Positions 37,201 to 50,223 of a DNA stretch of 64,000 nt are shown in pieces. How positions within the stretch are numbered: position 1 is the first letter of the stretch; each line of letters opens with the position of its first letter. Location of the stretch: positions 37,472,397-37,536,396 of the forward strand of contig NC_088172.1 of the NCBI RefSeq assembly GCF_028769735.1, written 5' to 3'. The DNA is from Zonotrichia leucophrys gambelii (lineage: Eukaryota > Chordata > Aves > Passeriformes > Passerellidae). The notes beneath the pieces were generated by a model that did not search any database, was not told the origin of the DNA, and was given only the letters and a program-made list of their open reading frames with translations. Position numbers and translations under genes: made by a program.

Positions 37201-40200
37201 GAGTACCTGGCCAGGTGGGAAGACCTCTCCCAAACCTTTATTTCTGCCTCCAGTCATGTCTCTCTCCCCACAGTGTCCACAGGTCTCAGTGGCTGCAAAG
37301 CACCAATGTGTACTTTGGAAATCACATTGTTTTACGCACCGATCCTGTAAAACAGAGGTTCCACCAGAAAGCAGCTTGTGCCCCCTTGCTGCCTCCCCAG
37401 GGGAGCCTCCACAGCTGCTTGCAAGGAGCAGTGGAGGTCTCATGGCTCAGGTCTGTCCATTCTGCCCCAAATTCAGGCTGCTCTGGGGGGCTGGGGAGCA
37501 GCAGGCACCCAAGAGATGACTTTGGCAAGGGGACCCGAAGTGGCAATAGGACACCCAGCAAACAAGACCAGTGGTGATCCCTCATTCCCACCTTTCCTTT
37601 CTCTTGCCTTGAAAGACTGAGTGTTTGAGTGACACATTCCCTCTGACTGTGAGTTTATAGAGTGCCTAAACACTCACTGGAGCCTCTCAGGGTGACAACT
37701 ACCATAATTTTCATTGCCTGTGGGGCACGACAAGGTCTTGGATTAAAAACCTGCCTGTCTATGGTCTTTCCTGGCAGGCAGGCAGGAAGGAATCATTGGG
37801 GGCCAATGCTGCTTACAGGCTTTCAGGCCAGGAAGGACTGATCCTGCATTTTGGGGACATGGTGGTTTACATGTGACTCACAGTTGGCTCTTTCACTGAA
37901 ACCTCAGGTGTGTGACAGGAAGATGGGCTGAAACAAGAAAGCATCTGCACCTCCCGCCAGGTAGAACATGATGCATCTTGGGGTGCCTCCCTCACACAGG
38001 TGGAAGCATGGAGAGATGGAGGCAAGCCCCATGAGAAGGTATTTACCCAACAGAGAGGCAGGGCAGCTCTTGGAGCCTCATCCCTCAGCAAAAGGCAGCG
38101 TGGGCTCCTGTGCTGCTGGTGTCTGAGGAGTGTCACAGAGAAACACAGCTGGCTTTTCAAACCACTGGAGATGCCACAAGGATGCCTATTGCTGCACATG
38201 CTGTGGCATTACCCTCCTGTAGCTGTCCCTGAGAAAGCAAGGCTTGCACAGGTGCCAGCAGAAGTCCAGCAATGGAGCAGCTGCTACTCCCTGGCACTCT
38301 GGGCTGAGGTGGGAGCAGAGTACAGAGCCAGGCACTGCTTCAGGTGCAGCACCAGCTCCAGCTGCCAAGGACAGTGTGTCTCTACCAGCATGTGTCTGGG
38401 CTGGAACTGAGGTGCCTTGGCCAGCTGCCCATCTCCCGAACCATGACCCTGGAGCTGCAGCACGGTGGCAGGAAGGCAGGCAGCGCCTGAGTGCCAGGGC
38501 AGAGTTAACAGAGGGGGGACACAGGGCCTCCCCCTGCCTGTGCCAAGCGCTGCCCTTCCCTGCTGCAGAGCTGTGGGCGCAGCCAGCACCCGTGTGTGGG
38601 GCAGTGGGAGCAGACCCTCTGTGAGGGGCAGGGTAACCACAGCACTGCGAGCGACTCGGGGCACAGCTCTGAATGCTCCTGTTCAGCCACACCTGTCACA
38701 AACACACAAAATGCCAGCCAATACTCCTGGGAGCCCCATGTATAAAAATACTCGAAGCAACGAGAGCAACAGCTGGGCCTGCAAAAGCTTTTGTCACTCT
38801 GGCATTTCGAACGCCGAGCGCACCGGCAGCAGTGCACATGCCAGGGAAGAGGAGCAGGAAACCAGACACACATTCCTGGCTGCCCTGCCAGGGATGTTGG
38901 AAAGGAAACCCCAGCCTTTGTGTCTCACACCCAAAGTGAGCAGAGTAACAAACTCCCACAGGGGGAAAGGGGAAGGCTAGCATTTATAGCATCATTTCTT
39001 CTGTACAATGAGAATCAGCCCTAAAGGTGAGGGCAGAATAAACTGCAAGGCTACAGCAAACTGTTCAGTTCAAGAGGAATTATTCATCCTTCAGTGGAAT
39101 ATAATTACACATCCAGACTCTCTCTGGGCAATCCTTTATTCAAGCCAAATTTACACTATTTCCTAAAGGGAACAGTCAATCTTAATGAATGACTTACAGG
39201 TTCATAATCTTTAATAAGACTTTATTAAAAAATTACATCAGGAGTTTAGAAGTTTAATAAATTTTGACTTCACATTCACTGCATATCACCTTTTCTTTTG
39301 TTAATTTTTTCATTCTCATCAACAGAAGAATCTGGTGCAAAGGTGCTAACTTAGATTATAAATTCTTTTCAATTTTATTTGTCAATAGCAAATTAACCAG
39401 GACCTTTAGTGCACCAGTATATCATGATTGCGTTCAGCAGAGCAGTGTGTAATCTCCTGACACACAATTTTGAATTAAGTTTCTTTTCTAATATACAACA
39501 AAATAAAGAGAAAATTTTGTTTCCTTTGTACAGGAAACCAATTCCTCATGAGACAACTTGTTATGACAGAATTAATACATGTAATTAATTCTTCCCTCCA
39601 AGGTGAACCTGGAATATTTTTCTTTGCATAAGTAAAGCAATTATTGTTCATTCTCACTGTGGAGAGCCATCACCTGTTAAACACTGTAGCTGCTCTTAAT
39701 GGTCAGCTGGAGAACTCAGCTGGGAGTGTTTCATATAAATAAAGCTGACTCCTCCTTTGCACCATTTTAAAGCTGTAGAGGAAGAAGTAGGGCAGGATTT
39801 TAGGGTACTGGGGTATATTTTCTCATTGTTACTTTTTTGAAGACACCATGTGGCCATCAAGTATAGTTTATGAAAGTGAACTAAAACGCCCTGAAGAAAA
39901 CAGGGCTTTGCTGACTTCAGTGTTACCAAATATAAACATTTAATTTCTTTCAATTTTCAACAGAAATCATTGCTGTTTTGCTCTCATCAAGTATTTCCTG
40001 AAGGTCTTCCTTACCCCAAAATGTGTTTTTATCCCTTTTATTGACTTGCCAGGTGTGTGTGCGTTCCCAGCCATTTGCAGGAGGAGAGCACGCCTCTGCT
40101 GGAAGTACCCTGGGCGTTTCCAAAATAGTGCTAGGTACATGGGCTAGCCCTAGTGATGTGAGTTCAGTTCACTGCAGGGAGGGAGCCCACTGAGAAGTGG

Positions 40201-40207
40201 TGATGCA
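34226..40207. other. SCML4-SEC63 interval, non-coding
   Basis: Holds the candidate conserved element at 35690-36080 and GC-rich sequence at 38000-38900 that yields long chance open frames. No gene was recognised. Confidence 0.5.
35690..36080. other. Candidate conserved non-coding element
   Basis: This is a unique-looking stretch with no repeat signature, balanced composition, an unusual GCGAGCGCGATAGGAGCGC block within AT-rich DNA, and a perfect octamer in TATGCAAATAAATT. Its texture resembles deeply conserved developmental enhancers. Conservation itself cannot be seen from one sequence. Confidence 0.25.
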
Positions 40208-40265
40208 GACTCATGGAATATCCTGTGTTGGAAGAGACCCACGGGATCACTGAAGTCCAGCTTCT
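40208..40265 (-). mobile_element. Short CR1-like remnant
   Basis: ACTCATGGAATATCCTGTGT followed by TGGAAGAGACCCACGGGATC and GAAGTCCAGCTT has the order of a reverse-complemented CR1 3' end but covers only about 58 bp. Confidence 0.6.
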
Positions 40266-41700
40266 ATGATTCATCTTAAATGAGCCAAATTATCCCATAT
40301 TTTACCATTGGGTTTGAGCTGGCTCCCACCAGAGCTGGGTGCTGGGGAGTCCAAGGATGCTGAGAGGCACCAGCATGGCCAGGGATGAGGAGGATGGGTG
40401 CATCCCCACTGATGCCCATGTCCCAGCAGAGAGGCCCTTGCCTAAGTGTCTCCCTGCAGCAGGGCTGGCTGGGGAGCGGGCAGGAGCCCAGCTGGCAGGG
40501 CTTGCCTGTCTCCTGTCACCAGGATGGGAATGGACAAATGTTCCACACCCCACTTCCTCATTCAGCCCACAACCTGACCTCTCTTGCTTTTTCCCTTTTC
40601 TCAAATATTACTCAAATTTGAGGGAGAGAAAGATGTTGGGGACACATCTGTGTAAGGTCACATCTCAGACTACTGAACCTCTGGTACCACAATCAGGTTC
40701 TATATCATGTTTCTCTTTAAAAAATTTTAAAATTATGTTTAACAAAACCCAAAATCTTTGTGTCAGGCATGGAACTAAGGGGAATGGCTGAGGGAAAGCA
40801 TCCTATTGCAATTTCTTCTTTCTAGGTCCCATAGCCACTGTCTAGCACCTGTGCAGTCATGTCTCAGCCCTGCAGGTGAGAAACCTCATGGCAAGTCACT
40901 GAATACCCAAGAAAGAAAATTGCCACTTTCTACCCACCCTTTTCCACAAGACACAAGGAAGTATTTGACTTAAACATTTCCAACAGACAGAATAACAGAA
41001 ACATCAGAATTATTCCACTCACCAACAAAGCGTTTCTCAAGGTATACCTTCTGCAGAGTTCTGGTTTAATTCAGCACATGTACTTTTCCTCTTGGTAGAT
41101 TTTTTTCCCCGTCCCTCTTTCACACTCAGTCACTGAAAAACTCATGCCCCTAGCAGTCTTTCTAATCTAAAGAGCAGGTATATCAGCTAACTAACTTTTA
41201 TGATGGGGCAGAGGGGCTCTGCCTGACCGGGAAAATCAGTGTGCCATCTGAATTAAAATACAAAGTCACCTTTGTAGGAGCAGGCAGCAGGAGAGAACTG
41301 GGAGGCGCCTCATCTAAATAAAATTACAAAACCTGAACTAGTATATCTCCAAGCCACGTCCTCAGGTGGTGTCAGATGAGGCTGGAGCCAGGGAAGTTAT
41401 GCTGATTTACACCAGAGGAGATGGAACCTGGTGTGCTGAGCTGCACCAGGGACCGGCAGCACGGTGGGGAGGAAGGTGCTGTAAGTACTCCTGTAGCACA
41501 AAGACACTCTTCAGATTCAAACCCTGCTCCCACAAAAAACACCATCCCTTTCTCTGCTTTACTTCTCCCATTGTGCCTTTATTCAATTTGAAAAGCCCTT
41601 GGTCTGTCCTTGAGAAAAACGTCTTCAGAACCCTCTTTGAAATAAACCCAGGATTAAAGAGCGATCCCCCTCCAAGCAGAGCATTCAAGCAACTTTCCCT

Positions 41701-42180
41701 CCGCAGCTCACCGGGTTAACTTTGCTCCTGCCACAAGCCCCGCATGCACCAAACCCCACAGCAACTTCTTTCTGCCACACCGCTGCTGCCAGCCGAGCCC
41801 CAGGCAAAGCAAGCAGCCCCCACAGCCCTCCAGCAGCGATGAAAAGGGGGAATTACTCCCTGAACCACCCCGCAGCCCTCCAGCAGCGATGGAAAGGTGG
41901 AATTACTCCCTGAACCACCCCACAGCCCTCCAGCAGCGATGGAAATGTGGAATTACTCCCTAAACCACCCCACAGCCCTCCAGCAGCGATGGAAATGTGG
42001 AATTACTCACTGAACCACGCCGGGCTTCACCCTCGGTCAGCGAGCGAGGCTGCAGGGCTGGGGAGGGAGCACAGGGCTGGTCAGGTGCCCGCAGGAATTG
42101 CCTGCCGCTGCTCTGTCCTCCCCCAAAGTTAGCTTTGAAACACCTGGAAAGGCAGACACGAGCAACTCCGCTCAAGTGTG
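41701..42180. promoter_or_regulatory. CpG-rich patch 1, candidate distal promoter or CpG island
   Basis: About twenty CpGs occur in 480 bp, against a background with very few, together with GC-rich runs. The patch includes the 50-bp minisatellite. No TATA box or splice-linked exon could be assigned. It lies about 21 kb upstream of the first SCML4 coding exon in the gene's direction. Confidence 0.35.
41821..42020 (+). repeat. 50-bp minisatellite, four copies
   Basis: Four consecutive 50-bp units begin at 41821, 41871, 41921 and 41971. Each contains CAGCCCTCCAGCAGCGATG, then a GTGGAATTACTC block and GAACCACCCC. Units differ by a few substitutions (for example AAAAGGGGG, GAAAGGTGG, GAAATGTGG). 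Each unit carries a CpG in AGCGATG. The array lies inside a CpG-rich patch. Confidence 0.95.
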
Positions 42181-42741
42181 CTCCTCAGTGCCTCTCAGAA
42201 GCTAGAAGCCTGTTGGTCTCGGAGGAAAAACCCAGCCTGCAAACAGTATTGCTCCCTCCAGGTTTCAGTTAGACGTAAAAATTCAACTTAACAGCTGGTT
42301 TGAAGATATGAGGAGATTATAATTAAACTCATTGCTCCATGAACTATACCAAAACCCCAGAACACGTGACATATTTACTGTCTGCTACATATATTGTAAT
42401 ATAAGTTGCTTTTAAAATGGAAGAGACATTAGCTTGGCAGCCAAAAAAAAAAAAAGACCACTTAGATTCAGGTTTGGAAGAGCCCAAAGCCACACTGCAC
42501 GCAGAGTGCCCTGTAGTCAGAAGTCTCCACTAACTCACAGACACCCCCACACAGACACAGACACTGCACACGCTGGGAGCACGGGCTGCTCTCTGCCTCT
42601 CTCCCTGCAGGAACTGCTCCCAGGGCTCTGGATGTGCCTTGGGGAACAGAGTCTGCAGCTGAGGAGCTGCAAAGTTCACACCTACACACAAACAGAACAA
42701 GAACTGCTCTGACAAGGCTCAGCGACAAACACCAGGCGAAC

Positions 42742-42792
42742 AAGAAGAAGAGGAAGAAGAGGAAGAAGAGGAAGAAGAGGAAGAAGAAGAAG
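42742..42792 (+). repeat. GAA/GAG purine repeat
   Basis: AAGAAGAGG nonamers repeat four to five times. The Lys-Lys-Arg repeat seen in one reading frame is a by-product of the repeat. Confidence 0.93.
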
Positions 42793-43079
42793 CATGCTTT
42801 CCCCTTACCTATTTCTTAGGCTAAGATACTGAGCAGAGTCTTTAGAGAGCCTGGGCATTGGGACCCAAAGGACAGAGGACTTTCAGCACAGTCACAAGGA
42901 CCCAGCAAAAGCCATCTTCTCCCTGTCTTTTAGCATAGTGTAAGTCTCCAGCAGCTCAGCTCTCCAGCTGCAAACATCTCATTAGACTAATGCATTCAGC
43001 ACAGGCAGAAAACTCAATTTACCATAGCTACAGCAATGAATTTCCATTACGATGACAGCTTCAACCACATCATGTCCGG

Positions 43080-43450
43080 ATAAGCAGCCAACCACTGCCT
43101 TTTAAAGAACACACGCATTTCGCACGCAGAAGACGAGGCCTGCGTGGCGGGTTTCCTTCCCCTCTGCCACCAGATTGAGAAGGAAAATTGCCATTTCTTT
43201 TTATTTTTGGAAACTCTGCAACCTGAAAGGTAGAGACACTTGGACTCTTCCTGCCCCCTCTGCCCCCCCTCAGAACGGCCCTGTCTTTTGCAGTACGGTG
43301 CGCTGGGCTGCAGTGGGAAGAAGGGGTGTTTGCAACATTTCTGGTCTCACTACCCCTCCTCTGTTGCCATGGAAACCGGAGTGTAGCATCAGCCCTTTGT
43401 CCCGCTCCTGCAGCAGCCTGGCCCGATGCTGAGCTTACGTGATGTGCCAC
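43080..43450. promoter_or_regulatory. CpG-rich patch 2 with RFX X-box-like site
   Basis: Roughly sixteen CpGs lie in 370 bp. At 43363-43376 the sequence GTTGCCATGGAAAC is one base from the palindromic RFX X-box GTTGCCATGGCAAC. TACGTGATG at 43437-43445 is CRE-like. Together these suggest a promoter or enhancer, but no transcript evidence is available from sequence. Confidence 0.4.
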
Positions 43451-43789
43451 GGATGGGGAGGAAGGAGCAGCCGCTTGGTTTTGATAATTTCCATGGAAAT
43501 TGGGGGAATTGTGGCCAGCATCTTTCTGCCAGAGGCACTGAGGGTGTGTGCACAGTGTTGCTCACACACCCACACACATGCACCTGTACACAAACTCCCA
43601 AAGTCGGCTCTGTTGAGAATCTTACAGGTATGGCCAGGCAAAGATATCCATAATATACAGAAATTGTATAACTAGGTATGGCTGCCATGCCGTGCTGCTT
43701 GGGCAGAATGCAGGACTGGATTTTCATTGTATTGCCAGTCACTCAGCACAGAAAGTACCAATTCCTCCCTTGTTTAGTAGGTCTTACCA

Positions 43790-43880
43790 CCAAAAAAAGA
43801 AACAAAAAAAAGAAACAAAAAAAACCCTCAAAAACAAAACCAAAAAAACCCCACCACAAACCAAAAACCTAAACAAGAAA
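43790..43880 (+). repeat. A-rich low-complexity tract (CAAAAAAAAGAAA units)
   Basis: Imperfect CAAAAAAAAGAAA units grade into CCAAAAAACCCC sequence. No retroposon body is recognisable upstream, so it is left as low complexity. Confidence 0.85.
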
Positions 43881-46800
43881 CCATGCGACAATAAAATTCT
43901 GTAGTGCACATGAAAAATAACAGTTGTAATAATCCTGCCACGCTCCATTGACTGTGCCAGATCAAATTATCCCAGCAAAGGGGTTTGTCACAGTTGCTTG
44001 TGAGTGCTGCACAGCTCCCCACTGCCCACTTCACACGCTTACATATATTGTTACTCAGTGTTCATGGCAAGCCAAACGTGCTTCTCACCTCTCTCTCTCC
44101 CCAGTCCCATGGATGCCTCACCAGACAGGCTTGCAGTTATGACCATTGTTTCTGCTGGTTCTGTGGTCCCTGCACACTGCTTTTGTGATAGTTGGGCTGT
44201 CTGGCATTTAGGGGAGTTGCTTCTGACTTGACACCACAAGAGACGAGATAAACATTTAGCCTGTTTTATTTACCAAGGAAGAAGGGGAAAAGCGGAAAGC
44301 AGAGATTCTGGGCTCTCTGCTTTCTCTTATTGGCACCAATAAGAGCCAGAACTTTGCTGGTGCCCTTCCCTGTCAGTGGGGAGAAGGGCCAGCACCTACT
44401 GTGAGCCAGGTGAGATGCTCTAGCTTGTTTCCACAGTCCCTTGCAAGCAAAAGGTCAGGAGGATGGCCATGGTATTCTTTGTTTCTTAGAGTCATGGTCA
44501 GAGAAAAACTCTCTGCATTTAGAGAAAAAAAAAAAAAAACCAAAGTTTGGTATATCCAGGAGAATCAAGGCGGCATTAAGTTGGTTTTTTTGGGGTTTTT
44601 TTGCTTGCATTGCTACAAGCTTGACAGATTCTGTAGGTGTGAAAAATATCTTATCAGCAGAGAATTGGAACAACTGTTTTCTGTCTTCTGTAAGTGGTGT
44701 ACGAAACCCGTGGTGCTCACAAACATGCTAATAACAAAGCACACAAATGCTCTTCATCCCAGCCTTCATCCTGGCAAAGACCTGTAATCCCTCATTTTCC
44801 CTCTTCTGTTTTCTTTTTATCTTTTTGTTTTTTTAGACAAAATCAGGATCAGTGGGCCAGCACTCATTAATTCCCTTACCAGAGTAAAAATGGAGGGAAC
44901 TGGACCACCAAACAAATTAAGTTCCCTAATGGGATAAATGGGGAAAATACTAGTAATTATGAAAAATTGTGACAAAATCCTTTAGAAATCCTTCTTTTTC
45001 TTGTAAGCCATTTAAAATTTTGAGCATGAGTCTTAGCCATCCCTGTCATTTCCCATTGTCTCTGCAGATCCATTGCTACTGTAGCTTGTCACACCCGGTG
45101 CTGTTGTTTGTGTCACACCACGTTACCAATGTCATCTAGCACGGGCAGACTGGCACAACCTCACAGCATGGAGGCATCAGCTGTGGCCTCTCACAAAAAA
45201 TACCATATTAATACAATGCAATGCAAGAGCAAAATACTGGGAAGGTGATTGGGAATTTTGCTTTCTCATCACTGCTGCTATTAATGCTGTGTATAAATTT
45301 GCAGCCAAAAACCAAACCAGACCTCAAACCAGCCAATTCTCCACTGCTTTGGGAGCAAATGTTGCACAGTGAAGGATTGCAGAGTTCATTGGAATATGCT
45401 CTTTGCAGGGCTTGTTTGACAGCCTTGAATTTGAAGTTTAATTTAAAGAGTTGAATTTTAGTTTAAAACACGCAGCTGGTGTGGAGAGCAGCTTAAATCA
45501 CAGCTAAAAGCAAGGGTGGACGAGATAGTGTTGGGGGGATGGTTTGAAGTGTTTGCATCTGCTGTGGAGTCAAATGCAAGGCTCACTCCCTGATCTCAGG
45601 CTCCCCAAGGGGGTGGAGAGAGATGAGCCAGGGATGGAGCTGAGGGAGAGCTGTGCCCTGGGGTGCAGGGGAGCTGCCTGCCTGTGCTCCTGTGGCATGT
45701 TCACACAAATGGCACAGCCACAGCCACACACTGGTGCCTTCAACCAAAGCCGGCCCTTCCACAGAAAGCAGGTTCCCACCACCCTGCCACGTGCAGAGAG
45801 ACACTCCTGACTGTGGGAAGAGGGGAAGGGTGGCTGGAGGAGGTAGGGGAGCTTTAAATTGCTGCCCAAGTAAATCTGCCTAACCAACAGCAGAAATGTG
45901 GTTGGGCAGTGAAATCACTTGCCTGGTTTCCAAATGAAAGTGAAAAAGGTGATAAAGAGGTGGTGGGGAAAAGAAAAGGTTGCGCTTACATGAGGCACTG
46001 GTTGTCACCCAGCCCCAAAACCATTGAAACACTTTCTTCTGTTGGCGTAAGGTTTTCAGATGAGGACGGCACTGCAGGGAAATATTAAGGGTCTCTGCAT
46101 ACAGAAGCAGTCAGTAGCAGAGCAAGGAGCACAGCTGAAGCCTCCTGCCTCCTGTTACTGCTCCCCCAACTATTTGAGCCACAGGTCACCATCAATCTCC
46201 AAAATTACTATTATTTTTAAAGCAAATCCTATCCACACTCTTTTCACCAGTATCCTGATATTTGTATTTCACCTATTTTGTACTGATGATATTTCAACCC
46301 TCCTTTACACTGCTTGTCTTCACAGCCTTCTCTGAGGAGGAACAGATCCCTGACATGGGAGTGTAGCTTTTGGGGCAAGTGAGGGACAAAGGACCAGGGC
46401 TTTAATGACCAGGCAGGAGGCAGGCCAACATCCAGGGTTTGGACACGAGGCACTCCATGGGGAAAAGCCCATTATCCCCAGGGCAATCCCTGCCACTCCC
46501 CAAAGATACCTTGAAACAGCCTCAAAGACACACAAAGAGCTACCAGCCCTAGCACAAATAATTTCAGATGGAAGACAAACCTGGCCAGGGTCTGGGCTCT
46601 GCCGAGGAGGGATGAGTACCACAGAGGGTTGTCACCCACTCAGAGCCATGCTGGATCCTGCCCTGATCCATTGCCCCTTCCCAGCCTGTGGCTCCCTGGC
46701 AAAGCCAGCCCATAGCCCTGTGCTTGGGCACGATGGCGCACATCGCTCTCCAATCTCCACCAGCATTAATGAACTCACACAGATTGTCATTTTATTTCTA

Positions 46801-47149
46801 GCATTACCCCATAATTTAAATAATTTGATCCTTGAAACAATTACATTCAATTACCTTCAGACTTCCATGAAATCAGAAAGCATTCAGAGTAGATGAGAGA
46901 GGAAATTAAATGTCCCAAAACAACACAAACGTGTGCAGGCCAGCCTGCTGTTGGGGCAGGTGATGGGGCAGGGCTGGGGCTTGGAGCATGTCTGCACCTG
47001 GCTGCAGGGTGACATTCACCCTGCCAGTCACTGCAGCACACAGGATAGCAGCGGGTCTTTTGGGGCAGCTGCCGGCCCAGGTAATGCCCTGCATGTGATT
47101 TTTTTCCCTGCATCTTTATTAGGCATTTCAGTTTAACAAGATTTTACCC
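43881..47149. other. SCML4-SEC63 interval, no feature seen
   Basis: Unique sequence with short homopolymer runs only (for example 15 or so adenines near 44525). Confidence 0.5.
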
Positions 47150-47720
47150 TATAAATCTTTCCGGGTGATGAATCAATCCCGCGACACCCGCCCCGACCCT
47201 CTTCAACCCTGCCACGCTCGCACCGACACCGTTGGCTAAGTTATGATGGAGTCCGGTTTAAGGGAATGAATTTAAACAATTACCTTAATTACAAGAGCAG
47301 TATCATCTTTCAAGAAAGAGGGTCTCCAGGGAGGACAGCTGCTGAGAAGTCATTTAGATGCATGAACCTTTGCAAACAGCGGTGAGAGGAGCTGCGACTC
47401 CTGCCCCGGCTCCATCGCTCCCTGCTCCCATCCCAGCTCCTCGCAGCTTGCCCAGCAAAGGAGGCGATGCGGGATGGCAGCGCTGGGGCAATCAAAAAGC
47501 CCCACAGCAGCCGATAGTCAGGCCCTGTCCAGCCCGGTCCTGGAGGGCGCCTTTTGTTCAGGCTCGTCCCTACGTGGGAGCAAAGCCCCAGGGACTCAGA
47601 TGCGCTCCGGCAGCCAGCTCGGGAGGGTGAGCTGAGCATTAAGCACATGCCTGAGGCACAGAAACCCCAGATTGAAGCCTGAAAGCAGCCGAGATGTGCA
47701 GGAAACAGGAGTGCCATCGT
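47150..47720. promoter_or_regulatory. CpG-rich patch 3, candidate CpG island
   Basis: The densest CpG region of the window has about eleven CpGs in 47158-47250 (including CCCGCGACACCCGCCCCGAC) and many more through 47640 (GGCGCC, CGGC, TACGTGG). The two halves are separated by an AT-rich segment around 47255-47310. It is the strongest island-like candidate between SCML4 and SEC63. Confidence 0.4.
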
Positions 47721-50223
47721 GCTCATTCCCCCGCCCAGCCCAGCCCGTGCCCACTGCCCACCCCACAGCCCCTTTTCCCCCAGGATGGGCTCCAGGCTCC
47801 TCCAGCCCTGGAGCAGCAGCCCCTGCAAGGTCACCCAGCTACTCCCCACCCCAGCCCACTGCTCGCTTGGGGACATGATTATTTCCCAAATCACTAAACA
47901 TCAGGAGCAGCTTTGTAATTTGCTTGGTTCTTTATTACATTTATTGATTTTAAAATATTTTAACAGCTCGTTTATTGCTGTGGTAAAGAGCTCAGAAAGG
48001 CAATAAAGTCACACAGCATCCTTAGTGATAAAAGAAACAATCCTTTGAGCTGCCAAGATCGTGCCTTCTCCTTCCCTTCTGAATTTATTTCAAGCAAAAA
48101 AACCCTGAGAGGAATTGCAACCAAAAGGGCAAAATCCCACGCACCCAGAGTGGGTAGGTAGAACAAAGTGAAATAAACTGTAGCCCAAACAGCAACCTGC
48201 TGCAGGTAAAAAGCAAAGAAACCTTATTCATCCCCAAGTTTAAGGTGCTTGGCACACGTGGTCATCCATTAAATGTTTGTTTATACAACTCAGGTGATTC
48301 CCCACGGACCATCTCACTCTGGCCAGTGTCAGCAGTGATGCATAAACAGAGGTGAGCCTCCAGTTCAGAGCAAGCAGCTCCCATCGATGCTTGCCTGAGT
48401 GTTAAACACAAACTTGCTGATCTGCAAATATTTAGGAGCCCTGCTCTCCCCTCCAGCCTTGGGCCCATTTCCCCCTTGTACATGTCACCCTGGGGGATTT
48501 GGTGCCATCAGCACCTGGACACAGCTCCCCCGTGCTGTGGCAACCCAGCAAACCCCCCTGTGGGGGAGCAGAAGGGGCAGAGGGATGGTCCCTCATGGAC
48601 CCATCCTTGAGCATCCCTCTCAAATAATTTTTCTCATTTTGTGCAGTAGAGATAACTGGGTCTGAGCAGTAATTAAAAAAAATCCTGCAGGTGAGGGGTT
48701 TTGTTCCTTGGATTACTCTTCTGTTTCTGCAGTCATTTCCACGCCAGAGGCTCCCCAGGCACGTAACCAATTAAACACCTCCAGCCTGGCAGCTGCCAGC
48801 AGCTCCCTGCTCTGCAGCCAGAGCCCTGGCCAGCAGGGACATTCCTGTGTGAAGCACCCTGGATTTCTTGGATCAGCCTCATTTCTGCAGGGGGGCAGCA
48901 CAGATGCCTGTGCTCTGCTTCCCTGAGTGCCTGGCCCTGCCTCACAGAGGCAAAGCCCGAGATGCTGGGATGCCCCCGCTGCATGGATGTGAATAAAAGA
49001 GAAGGAATGGCAAGCTGCTCTTCAGAGGAGGAGCTGGGGGGAGAGGGGTGTTCTCCCTCCCCAGCAGCTGCCACAGTGCATGCCATGCCCTTGTGTGAGC
49101 TCTGTCCCCTCAGGTTGGGGCAGGATCACATCCTCTCCAGCCTCCACCCTTCCTTTAGTCTTGGAAAACTGCTCTGGCAGCAGGAAAGCAGATGATATCT
49201 CCCCCTGCCACAAAAAAAAGGACACTTCTGAAAGCAAGTTAGCACGGATATTCTGAAATAAACCATGTCAAAGATCTTAATGGGCACTGCATGTCACACC
49301 TGAGGGGATTGAAGGCCAAGAAACCCATTCCCAGGCAGGGATTCAGTCCCTGAAGTCTGTCATTTAGCAGTCATTAAGACTCCTGCAACGAGGAAACTGT
49401 GCTTCCACCAGAATCCTCCACAGCAGCCGCTGCCCAGCCATGTCACAGGGAAAGCTGTTCTTCCCAGGAATAAACACTTGCTCACACACCAGAGAGACAG
49501 GAAAGACAAGGTGTGATGATGGTGCCATCTCCTGCCTCCTGCCAGAGGAGCACTGCATCTCATTAGCAGGATGGGCTCTGCTGCCACCTTCAAGCAAAGC
49601 TCATCAGAGAGAAAGACATTAGTAGCAATTTCATACAACAAAATTTATCAAATGTCCAAGTCCAGTAGGTTTTATTTTCCTCCACAGCAAAAAGAGCAGT
49701 AAAGATATACGTCTCTATATAAGCTATGTTTGCATACTCCTTTTCCTAATTCAATAAAAAAATAAAATCAGTTGCAATCCAAATTCACTGTAATTATCTC
49801 TGTTTTTCTCTTGGCAAGTGCTATTTTTAGTCAATGCACATGCATAGCCATACTATAGCATAGCTATTTTTTAAATTACATATGCCAGCATAGTTTATAG
49901 ATTTTAATTTGCCAGGGAGTTGGATAGCCATCAGCAGTCAGGAGCTGCATGTTGTTTGCATACAAACTCAGTCGAGAAACTTCCCCACACAGCATCTGCC
50001 TGGAAAACTGAGGAGGGGCAAACCCTGCCCGGGAGCCAAACCTCGGGACAGTTTTGAGCCTCTTGAACCAAGGGCTCAAATTTCACAGCTCTTGGGAGGG
50101 AAGGGGAGCCTGGCTGGAAGAGGATACATCAGGGATGAGCATGGATCTAGGAACAGAAATGCAGTGCTACCCTTGCCAAAAACCTGACTGATGGGCACAT
50201 GGGACAGGGCAGAGCACCATCTC
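47721..50223. other. SCML4-SEC63 interval, no feature seen
   Basis: Ordinary unique sequence. The AT-rich segment 47910-48010 has an enhancer-like texture but no decisive motif. Confidence 0.45.

Noticed and set aside
38186..38980. Overlapping open frames of 120-170 residues on both strands
   Set aside because: Mutually overlapping frames in GC-rich DNA, none resembling a known protein.
42634..43904. Lys/Arg-rich open frames
   Set aside because: They translate the GAAGAAGAG repeat and the A-rich tract, not genes.
47310..47894. 194-residue minus-strand open frame
   Set aside because: It lies in a CpG-rich stretch that lacks stops by composition, with no recognisable protein features.
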